NCBI GenBank assembly: GCA_964555735.1
Contig: CAZKTS010000050.1
Coordinates: 1-5,371 of the forward strand
Length of the DNA stretch: 5,371 bases
From: CAZKTS01 sp964555735
GTDB lineage: Bacteria; Actinomycetota; Acidimicrobiia; IMCC26256; PALSA-555
Reading direction: 5' to 3'
Positions within the stretch are counted from its first letter, which is position 1. Each line of letters begins with the position of its first letter. Shown in pieces: positions 1 through 4,947 of this stretch. The translations under genes were made by a program, and so were the position numbers. A model generated the notes under the pieces. The model searched no databases, was not told the DNA's origin, and saw only the letters and a program-made list of their open reading frames with translations.

Positions 1-27
1 CGGCGAGATCCATAGGGCTGGCCGATC

Positions 28-56
28 ACGGTAGGCCCGGTTGGGCATATTTGCAA
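28..56 (-). promoter_or_regulatory. Putative leftward promoter for a gene beyond the left edge
   Basis: Read on the minus strand there is TTGCAA (56-51), a 17-base spacer, then TACCGT (33-28). This fits a TTGNNN/TANNNT housekeeping sigma-factor pattern with ideal spacing. Transcription would start near base 21. An ATG on the minus strand at 13-11 (ATG GAT CTC GCC, Met-Asp-Leu-Ala) would follow after a short leader, but only four codons lie inside the window, so the gene cannot be identified. Another minus-strand ATG at 48-46 is also open to the window edge but would lie upstream of the predicted transcription start. The elements are seen in the sequence; promoter function is inferred. Confidence 0.35.
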
Positions 57-68
57 GACGGCTACTGT
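41..68 (+). promoter_or_regulatory. Putative promoter of mrp
   Basis: TTGGGC (41-46) and TACTGT (63-68) are separated by 16 bases. They sit in the most AT-rich patch of the window (about 47-76). The predicted transcription start near 74-75 would leave an 11-12 base leader before the ATG at 86. That leader includes GGTGAG (77-82), a weak ribosome-binding sequence only three bases from the ATG. Each hexamer matches the consensus at only three positions. It overlaps the putative leftward promoter, so the region may be a compact divergent promoter. Confidence 0.35.
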
Positions 69-85
69 TTTTATCCGGTGAGCTC

Positions 86-1315
86 ATGAGCCTCCCTCCC
101 CCCAACCCCGACGACCCCGGCGCACCGGTCCATGCGCCCGAGGGCCCGGCACCCAGCGCCGACGACGTGCGCGGGATGCTGGCCGGCGTCATCGACCCCG
201 AGCTGCACGCCAGCATCGTGGACCTCGGGATGGTCGACGCGGTCGACGTGGGCACCGACGGCCAGGTCACCGTCCGCATCGCGCTCACCACCGCCGGATG
301 CCCGCTCCGCGGACAGATCTCCGCCGACGTCGAGTCGAAGGTGCGCGGCCTGCGCGGGGTCACCGGCGTCCATGTGGAGTACGGGGAGATGACGGCCGAG
401 CAGAAGTCGGCCGCGATGCAGCGCGCCCGGTTCCAGGCGCGCGAGAACGCCGAGCCCACCGAGGTGCCGGCCACGACGCGGGTGCTCGCGGTGGCCAGCG
501 GGAAGGGCGGCGTGGGCAAGTCGTCCGTGACCGTCAACCTCGCCGCCGCGCTCGCGGCGCGCGGGCTCACCGTGGGCGTCCTCGACGCCGACATCTGGGG
601 CTTCTCCGTGCCGCGCATGCTGGGCGTCGACGGCCGCCTCGGCGGCGCCGACGGCAAGATCCACCCCAACGTCGTGCCCGTGCCCGCCGCCGACCCCGAC
701 GCGTCGCCCGGCGCGCTCAAGGTCGTGTCGATGGGCTTCCTCGTCGACGACGAGTCGACCGCGCTGATGTGGCGCGGGCTCATCCTCACCAAGGCCGTCG
801 AGCAGTTCCTCACCGACGTGCGGTGGGGCGACATGGACTACCTGCTGATCGACATGCCACCCGGCACCGGCGACATCCAGATGGGCCTCGCGCGGATGCT
901 CCCGCAGGCCGAGATGCTGGTCGTCACCACCCCGGCGCTCGCCGCCCAGAAGGTCGCGACCCGCGTCGCCGACATGGCCCGACGGTCGTACATGAAGGTG
1001 GTCGGCGTGGTCGAGAACATGACCGAGTACGTCGCGCCCGACGGCAGCCGCCACGCCGTGTTCGGGGCAGGGGGCGGTGCGGCCCTCGCCGCCGAGATCG
1101 AGGCACCGCTCGTCGGGCGGATCCCGCTCGAGCCCGCGGTGTCGCGCGGTGGCGACGACGGCACGCCGGTCGCCCTCGCGGCCCCCGAGAGCCCCGCAGG
1201 CGCGGCGTTCCACGAGCTCGCGGCGCGCATCGTCGACGACCTCTTGCCGCCGATCGAGATGGAGGGCTGCACCGCGCGCATGCTCGACCTCGTCGAGCAG
1301 CTCACACGCGACTGA
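86..1315 (+). CDS. mrp: Mrp/ApbC-family P-loop ATPase, iron-sulfur cluster carrier
   Basis: Predicted 409-residue cytosolic ATPase of the Mrp/ApbC/NBP35 group, which in characterised members carries and transfers Fe-S clusters to apoproteins. An N-terminal MIP18/DUF59 domain (about residues 25-100) has the family motif TTAGCPLRGQ with Cys72. The SIMIBI ATPase domain follows: deviant Walker A SGKGGVGKSS with the signature Lys140 and Lys145, switch region LDADIWGFSVPRM (166-178), Walker B DMPPGTGD (256-263), ENM (310-312) and FGAGGG (326-331). Domain order and length suit bacterial two-domain Mrp. The C-terminal CxxC that binds the bridging cluster in ApbC/NBP35-type proteins is absent: the matching stretch reads ENMTEYVAPDGSRH, and the only cysteines are Cys72 and Cys395. 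An in-frame TTG at 41 would add 15 residues, but it coincides with the putative -35 element and lacks a ribosome-binding site, so the ATG at 86 is preferred. The gene converges on the MBL gene with a 25-base gap. Confidence 0.93.
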   Translation: MSLPPPNPDDPGAPVHAPEGPAPSADDVRGMLAGVIDPELHASIVDLGMVDAVDVGTDGQVTVRIALTTAGCPLRGQISADVESKVRGLRGVTGVHVEYGEMTAEQKSAAMQRARFQARENAEPTEVPATTRVLAVASGKGGVGKSSVTVNLAAALAARGLTVGVLDADIWGFSVPRMLGVDGRLGGADGKIHPNVVPVPAADPDASPGALKVVSMGFLVDDESTALMWRGLILTKAVEQFLTDVRWGDMDYLLIDMPPGTGDIQMGLARMLPQAEMLVVTTPALAAQKVATRVADMARRSYMKVVGVVENMTEYVAPDGSRHAVFGAGGGAALAAEIEAPLVGRIPLEPAVSRGGDDGTPVALAAPESPAGAAFHELAARIVDDLLPPIEMEGCTARMLDLVEQLTRD

Positions 1316-1340
1316 GGCGGGCCCGGCGACTGCGCGAGGG

Positions 1341-2186
1341 CTAGGCGGGCTTCCAGACCGCGGTCGCGGTGGTGCCGCTGACCTTGCCTTCGGCCTTGAG
1401 CTTCAGCAGGTGCGCGTGCACCTGCCAGCCGGCCGCCTCCACCAGCTCGGGCGGCAGGTCGTCGGCGCCGTAGAGGTCGGCGACCAGCTCCTTGACCCTC
1501 GCCTGCTCACGCTTCTGGAGCGCTTTGAGCACCTGGCGCTCGCGCTGCTTGCGGTGCGCCAGGTAGTCCTCGATCCGCGCCCGAGCATCTTCGATCGCGT
1601 CGCCGTGCCCCGGTGCGATCGATCGGAGTCGAAGCTTGCGCAGCCGCTCGAGCGACTCGAAGTACTGCGCCATGTCGCCGCCGCGCTTGGTGCTGACCAC
1701 CGAGTACATGCCGTCGAGGATCGTGTCGCCCGAGAAGAGCATGCGCTCTTCCTCGAGGAGGAAGCACAGGTGGTTGGCGGAGTGGCCTGGCGTGTGCAGG
1801 ACCTCGAGCCCGAACTCGGTGCCTTCGATCACGTCGCCGTCGGTGAGCGTCCGGTCGATGGTGAAGTCGCCGCCGTCCTTGTCGCGGTGCTTGCCGTAGG
1901 CGAGGACCTCCGCGCCGGTGGCCTTCACGAGCCGGGTCGTGGCGGGTGAGTGGTCGGGGTGGGTGTGGGTGAGCACGACCCAGCGCACCCGCTCCTTCAT
2001 CGAGCCGCCCACGATCGCGTCCACGTGCCCCTTGGCGTCGGGGCCGGGATCGATCACCGCGACCTCGTCGATGCCGACGAGGTAGGTGTTCGTGCCCGGC
2101 CCGGTGAACGGTCCCGGGTTGGCCGAGACGATCCGGCGCACGAGCGGCGACAGGGCGCTCGGCACGCCCGGGGTGAGGTCGGGCAT
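1341..2186 (-). CDS. MBL-fold metallohydrolase, LACTB2-like
   Basis: Predicted 281-residue soluble metallo-beta-lactamase-fold hydrolase. The dinuclear metal ligands are visible: THTHPDH (His74, His76, Asp78, His79), His135 in HTPGHS, Asp154 in FSGDT and His194 in APGHGD. The N-terminus has the typical GTNTYLVG (31-38) and IDPGP (45-49). After the core, residues about 215-281 look like the winged-helix C-terminal domain of LACTB2-type proteins. Human LACTB2 is an endoribonuclease; substrates of bacterial relatives vary, so hydrolase or nuclease is as far as the sequence goes. The ATG at 2186-2184 shares its A with the TGA of the upstream Nudix gene (TGATG). Only a poor ribosome-binding site precedes it, which suggests translational coupling. 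The frame stays open 99 codons upstream, but that stretch is the Nudix gene read in another frame and has shadow-like Arg/Gly/Ala-rich composition. Confidence 0.93.
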   Translation of the reverse strand: MPDLTPGVPSALSPLVRRIVSANPGPFTGPGTNTYLVGIDEVAVIDPGPDAKGHVDAIVGGSMKERVRWVVLTHTHPDHSPATTRLVKATGAEVLAYGKHRDKDGGDFTIDRTLTDGDVIEGTEFGLEVLHTPGHSANHLCFLLEEERMLFSGDTILDGMYSVVSTKRGGDMAQYFESLERLRKLRLRSIAPGHGDAIEDARARIEDYLAHRKQRERQVLKALQKREQARVKELVADLYGADDLPPELVEAAGWQVHAHLLKLKAEGKVSGTTATAVWKPA

Positions 2187-3025
2187 CAGCCGGCGGTTCC
2201 CGAGCGGGTCGGCGGTCGGCCCGCCGAGGTCGTGGAGTGCTGGATGGCGTCCGCGACGCCGTCGCGCCCGTGGTCCACGCCCGGCAGGTCGACCACCCAG
2301 CCCTGCTCCGGGTTGACCGTGAGCATCGGGTCGGAGCGCTCGGCCCAGACTGCGCGCACTGCCTCGAGCACGGCCGTGGAGCTGTCGAAGTGCGCCAGCA
2401 TCTGGAGGCTGCGGAACGTCGGGTAGATCAGCTCGATCTCGCGCGTGCGGGCACGCTCGAGCGCGACAGCCGGCTCGATCCACTCCGACGCCACCGTCTC
2501 GGTGTCGTCGTGCTCGTACACGTGTCCCTCCGGCGCGGCGGCGACGAAGAACCAGGTGTCGTAGCGACGCGGGTTGCCCTCGGGGGTGATCCAGTGCGCG
2601 AACGGCGCCAGCGCACCGGCATCGAGGTCGGCCCCGCGCTCGCGGACGATGCTCGGGAACGACGCATCACCGGACGCGAGACGCAGCCGGTCGGCGGCGA
2701 ACGAGTCCCGGTCGCCCGAGATCGGCCCGCCGGACGACGCGTCGCACGCCAGCAGCACGCCGGCCTCCTCGAAGGACTCGCGGATCGCCGCGACCCAGAA
2801 CCCCAGCGCCTGGTCGGTGCCGAGGCGCGCGTCGGCCTCGGCCGGGGTCGGAGTCGCGACGAGCGAGAGGGTGTCGGCGGAGCGGTCATCGGCATCGACG
2901 GCGCCGCCAGGAAAGACGTACGCCCCGGCCACGAACGCGGCGCTGAGCGTGCGGCGCAGCATGAAGACCTCGAGCTTCGGTGCGTCCCGGAGGAGCATCA
3001 CCGTGGCCGCATCGCGGGGCTCCAC
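2186..3025 (-). CDS. Nudix hydrolase, NUDT19-like with an interrupted Nudix box
   Basis: Predicted 279-residue soluble Nudix hydrolase. The Nudix box starts at FPGGAVDADD (Gly40-Gly41) and ends with IRESFEEAGVLL (81-92), supplying the metal-binding REXXEE (Arg82, Glu83, Glu86, Glu87). Gly41 and Arg82 are 41 positions apart instead of the canonical 14, so about 27 residues are inserted. A box split in this way is a hallmark of NUDT19 (RP2p) relatives; the mammalian enzyme is a CoA diphosphatase, but the substrate here is unproven. The later block RRYDTWFFVAAAPEG (153-167) also fits that group. Residues after about 230 form an unassigned C-terminal tail that ends in a low-complexity Ser/Thr/Gly-rich stretch. 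The start is a GTG immediately downstream of a probable -10 element, consistent with a leaderless message. The stop overlaps the MBL start, so the two hydrolases form a two-gene unit. Confidence 0.9.
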   Translation of the reverse strand: MEPRDAATVMLLRDAPKLEVFMLRRTLSAAFVAGAYVFPGGAVDADDRSADTLSLVATPTPAEADARLGTDQALGFWVAAIRESFEEAGVLLACDASSGGPISGDRDSFAADRLRLASGDASFPSIVRERGADLDAGALAPFAHWITPEGNPRRYDTWFFVAAAPEGHVYEHDDTETVASEWIEPAVALERARTREIELIYPTFRSLQMLAHFDSSTAVLEAVRAVWAERSDPMLTVNPEQGWVVDLPGVDHGRDGVADAIQHSTTSAGRPPTRSGTAG

Positions 3026-3031
3026 GGACCC

Positions 3032-3037
3032 ATGCTA
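3032..3037 (-). promoter_or_regulatory. Putative -10 element of a leaderless promoter for the Nudix-MBL pair
   Basis: On the minus strand TAGCAT (3037-3032) is followed by six bases, GGGTCC, and then the GTG start at 3025. A transcript starting about seven bases past the hexamer would begin on the start codon. That is the leaderless arrangement common in actinobacteria, and it fits the absence of a ribosome-binding site. No convincing -35 is visible at 17-18 bases. The same CGTAGCATG occurs just ahead of the ATPase start at 4936. Confidence 0.5.
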
Positions 3038-3059
3038 CGCGTTCGACCGAGAACGCCCG

Positions 3060-3085
3060 GTGCGGTGCGCGGCTGCGCGCCGCAC
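3060..3085 (-). terminator. GC-rich hairpin downstream of the WhiB gene
   Basis: Two 11-base arms (3060-3070 and 3075-3085) flank a four-base loop and pair at 10 of 11 positions. The odd pair is G-U on a plus-strand RNA but A-C on the minus-strand RNA. The hairpin lies 18 bases past the WhiB stop and ends 34 bases ahead of the Nudix start. No U-tract follows, so it would be a U-less terminator or attenuator. Because it sits around the -35 position of the Nudix promoter, it could instead be an operator. Confidence 0.35.
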
Positions 3086-3103
3086 GCGCGTCGCGACGGG
3101 CGA

Positions 3104-3361
3104 TCAGGCCGGTTCGAGCAGCGAGCGACGCTCGGACTCGTTGAGCCCGCCCCAGATGCCGTGGGGCTCACGGATCCGAAGGGCGTACTCGAGGCACGCC
3201 GGGGTGACCGGGCATCCCGCGCAGATCGCCTTGGCCCGCGCCTCCCGCGCCTCGCGATCCGGCCGCGGCTCGGGCACCGTCGGCGCGAAGAAGAGGACCG
3301 ACTCCGGTCCCCGGCACGCCGCATCGCGTTGCCACGCCTCTTCGACCGTGTGAACGGCCAC
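3104..3361 (-). CDS. WhiB-like (Wbl) iron-sulfur transcriptional regulator
   Basis: Predicted 85-residue Wbl protein, a small cytosolic regulator that binds a [4Fe-4S] cluster and in known cases acts with the primary sigma factor or senses redox/NO. All four cluster cysteines are visible: Cys16, then Cys47-x2-Cys50-x5-Cys56 (ICAGCPVTPACLEYA). They are followed by the GIWGG turn (68-72) and NESERRSLL. FFAP after the first cysteine resembles the usual FFP. The protein is shorter than WhiB4 or WblA types and has almost no basic tail after ERRSLL, so I do not assign a numbered subtype. The start chosen is GTG 3361-3359, preceded by the strong AAGGGGGA. An ATG 36 bases upstream (3397) would give 97 residues but lacks a ribosome-binding site, and the added MPGTPPGEQGGH does not look conserved. 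A good promoter upstream suggests its own transcription; read-through into Nudix-MBL is possible. Confidence 0.93.
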   Translation of the reverse strand: MAVHTVEEAWQRDAACRGPESVLFFAPTVPEPRPDREAREARAKAICAGCPVTPACLEYALRIREPHGIWGGLNESERRSLLEPA

Positions 3362-3364
3362 GTG

Positions 3365-3372
3365 TCCCCCTT
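3365..3372 (-). promoter_or_regulatory. Ribosome-binding site selecting the GTG start of the WhiB gene
   Basis: The minus strand reads AAGGGGGA at 3372-3365, three bases before the GTG at 3361. It is among the strongest Shine-Dalgarno-like sequences in the window and favours this start over the upstream ATG at 3397. The spacing is on the short side. Confidence 0.55.
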
Positions 3373-3424
3373 GTTCGCCCGGCGGAGTGCCAGGCATGCG
3401 GTGCCCGCCCGGGCCAGCGCGCGG

Positions 3425-3453
3425 AAACTAGCCCCGGCCGCGGGCAGCCTCAA
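3425..3453 (-). promoter_or_regulatory. Putative promoter of the WhiB gene
   Basis: On the minus strand TTGAGG (3453-3448) and TAGTTT (3430-3425) are separated by exactly 17 bases. This is the best two-part housekeeping promoter in the window. Predicted transcription start is near 3418, giving a leader of about 57 bases to the GTG at 3361. It lies in the 143-base gap between NfeD and the WhiB gene. Confidence 0.55.
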
Positions 3454-3462
3454 GAGGGGAAT

Positions 3463-3476
3463 CGCCCGGACGGGCG
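3463..3476 (-). terminator. Short perfect inverted repeat after the NfeD gene
   Basis: CGCCCG and CGGGCG flank two bases, a fully GC stem 28 bases past the NfeD stop. On the minus strand it is followed by ATTCCCCTCTT, a pyrimidine-rich but not U-rich tail. It could be a weak terminator that separates NfeD from the WhiB promoter. The two-base loop is too tight for all six pairs to form, so the effective stem is shorter. Confidence 0.3.
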
Positions 3477-3504
3477 TCGGGCGTGGCAGCCGGGAGGAAG
3501 CGCC

Positions 3505-4947
3505 TCAGGAGGTGGTGCCGGCCTCCGCGCCCCGCTTCTTTCGCCGGGCGCGGTCCCGGTAGTCCTTGGCGCCACCCGTCTCCGGCTCGACCTCGAGCAC
3601 GAACCCCAGCACCGACACCACCCGACACGGCTCGCCCGCGGCGATCGGTGTGGCCCGGTTGGTGCGGGCCCGCCAGCGCGCCCCACGGACCAGCACGAGA
3701 CCCTCGGGCGCGACGTCGTCCTCGGCCGTGCCCATCTCACCCACCATCCCCTCCCGGCCGAGCACCGGGGTGGAGAAGCGGGCCCGGATGAAGGACGGCA
3801 CCGCGAAGGCATAGAAGAGGATCGTCCCCGCGCAGACCACGACGAGGACCCACCACGACGGACGCAGCGACGAGTCCCCGCCGTAGAGGGTGATCGAGCC
3901 CGCGACGAGTGTGACCACCCCGACGCCGGTCCAGAACCCGAGCCCACCAACCTGCGCGTCCACCGCGAACCCGATCGCGGACACGACGAGCAGTCCGATC
4001 GCCCACCAGTGGACCGGGAGGTGCGACATGCCGTAGCCCGCGCCGACGACCGCGAGCGCGCCGACGACACCGGCGAATCCCACGCTCGCCGCGAAGAACT
4101 CGAAGACGAGCAGGGCGAGACCCGCGACGAGGAGGAAGTACGCGGTCGACGGGCTGATGAGCGCGTGCTGGAGCTGGCCGCCGAGGCTCAGGCTGTCGAA
4201 CACGACGTCCTGGTTGGGCTGGCGTCGGCGGTCCTCGCCCTTGCCGATGACCTTCGCGGTCGAGAGCTCGACGTCGCCGGCCGCGGTCGCGACCGTCTTC
4301 CCGTCGAGCGTGACGATGACCTCACCGATCGTGGGTCGCGCGCCGTCAGTGGCGCCGCGGCGCGCCGCCTCTCGCGCGTCCATCGAGGTGGTCGCGAGCG
4401 CGGCCGCTGCCTTCGGGTCCCGCCCGCGCGACGCGGCGAGGGTCGAGAGCTCGGTACGAGTGGTCGAGACGGAGGTGGCGTCGGGCTCGTCGGCCCGCAC
4501 CGGATCCGCCGGCCCGATGTCGGACCCCTGCGAGACGTAGGCCGCGTGGGCAGCCTGGACGACGAGCGTCGCGCCTCCTGCCGCTTCGGCGCCCGACGGT
4601 CCGACCCACGCCACCACCGGCACCCGCGAGCGGTCGATGGCGCGCACGATGTCGTCCACGCTGCTGACGGCACCACCCGAGTCGATCTGCACCACGAGCA
4701 TGGTGAGACCCTGCTCGTTGGCGTCGGTGATCGCGTCACGCAGCAGCGTCACCGTCGGCGGGTCGAGGAGGCCCTCCACCTGCACCACGCCGATGCCCGG
4801 CTGCGAGGTCCCTCCACCGGCGCTCGGCATCGCGAGGAGCAGCACCGCGCCCGCGAGCAGCACGCCCGCGAGCAGCCGACGGCGGCCGCGGCCCGACCGA
4901 CGGATCTTCGGGGATGGCCCCGTAGCATGCGGTCGATGGAGCTCCAT
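3505..4947 (-). CDS. nfeD: Long-form NfeD-family membrane protein with a probably inactive ClpP-like domain
   Basis: Predicted 480-residue integral membrane protein. An Arg-rich N-terminus and hydrophobic segment (about 24-42) act as signal or anchor. A ClpP/SppA-like domain (about 50-235) follows, then five hydrophobic helices (about 267-288, 289-307, 312-330, 334-356, 363-386), an NfeD OB-fold domain (about 396-456) and a basic tail that suggests a cytoplasmic C-terminus. Active long NfeD proteases use a Ser-Lys dyad, with serine in PxGAxAASAG. Here the block reads PSGAEAAGGAT (117-127) with Gly124 at that site, and no lysine occurs between Lys14 and Lys179, so the dyad appears lost. IDSGG (88-92) also looks shorter than the usual DTPGG. 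NfeD genes usually pair with a stomatin/SPFH gene; none is seen here. The ATG at 4947 has GGAGGTGGAG upstream and is the first in-frame start candidate before the anchor helix. Family assignment is firm; loss of activity is inferred. Confidence 0.9.
   Translation of the reverse strand: MELHRPHATGPSPKIRRSGRGRRRLLAGVLLAGAVLLLAMPSAGGGTSQPGIGVVQVEGLLDPPTVTLLRDAITDANEQGLTMLVVQIDSGGAVSSVDDIVRAIDRSRVPVVAWVGPSGAEAAGGATLVVQAAHAAYVSQGSDIGPADPVRADEPDATSVSTTRTELSTLAASRGRDPKAAAALATTSMDAREAARRGATDGARPTIGEVIVTLDGKTVATAAGDVELSTAKVIGKGEDRRRQPNQDVVFDSLSLGGQLQHALISPSTAYFLLVAGLALLVFEFFAASVGFAGVVGALAVVGAGYGMSHLPVHWWAIGLLVVSAIGFAVDAQVGGLGFWTGVGVVTLVAGSITLYGGDSSLRPSWWVLVVVCAGTILFYAFAVPSFIRARFSTPVLGREGMVGEMGTAEDDVAPEGLVLVRGARWRARTNRATPIAAGEPCRVVSVLGFVLEVEPETGGAKDYRDRARRKKRGAEAGTTS
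4923..4928 (+). promoter_or_regulatory. Putative -10 element of a leaderless promoter for the ArsA/Get3-like gene
   Basis: TAGCAT at 4923-4928 is followed by seven bases, GCGGTCG, and the ATG at 4936. Transcription would start on or one base before the start codon. No ribosome-binding site lies close to that ATG, which agrees with a leaderless message. An in-frame ATG at 4927 overlaps the hexamer and would not be transcribed from this promoter. The element sits inside the first codons of NfeD on the other strand. No clear -35 was found. Confidence 0.5.
4936..4947. repeat. Perfect 12-bp palindrome holding the start codons of two divergent genes
   Basis: ATGGAGCTCCAT is identical to its reverse complement. 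Read rightward it gives the first four codons of the ATPase; read leftward it gives the first four codons of NfeD. Both encode Met-Glu-Leu-His. The palindrome is directly visible; any operator role is inference. Confidence 0.85.

Noticed and set aside
41..85. TTG start for mrp giving 15 extra residues
   Set aside because: The TTG coincides with a plausible -35 element, has no ribosome-binding site, and the added residues precede the normal start of the protein.
71..1213. A 380-codon open frame on the minus strand opposite mrp
   Set aside because: Its composition is dominated by His, Arg, Gly and Asp, with no family motif, as expected from the antisense of a GC-rich gene. The plus strand carries unmistakable Mrp motifs.
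298..1344. A 348-codon plus-strand frame overlapping mrp
   Set aside because: It is extremely Arg-rich and without hydrophobic structure; a frame shadow of mrp.
1310..1350. Repeated GCGACTG and AGGCGGGC words between the convergent mrp and MBL genes
   Set aside because: The copies are very short and expected by chance at this GC content. No stable stem with a U-tract is formed, so I do not call a bidirectional terminator.
2187..2483. A 99-codon N-terminal extension of the MBL hydrolase
   Set aside because: It is the Nudix coding region read in another frame. The MBL fold starts normally after the ATG at 2186, which overlaps the Nudix stop in a typical coupling arrangement.
2237..3562. A 441-codon plus-strand frame covering the Nudix and WhiB genes
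   Set aside because: It spans two genes and their intergenic region on the other strand, is rich in Arg and Gly, and shows no recognisable domain.
3428..3628. Small minus-strand frame between NfeD and the WhiB gene
   Set aside because: It overlaps the end of NfeD, has no ribosome-binding site or motif, and is Gly/Arg-rich.
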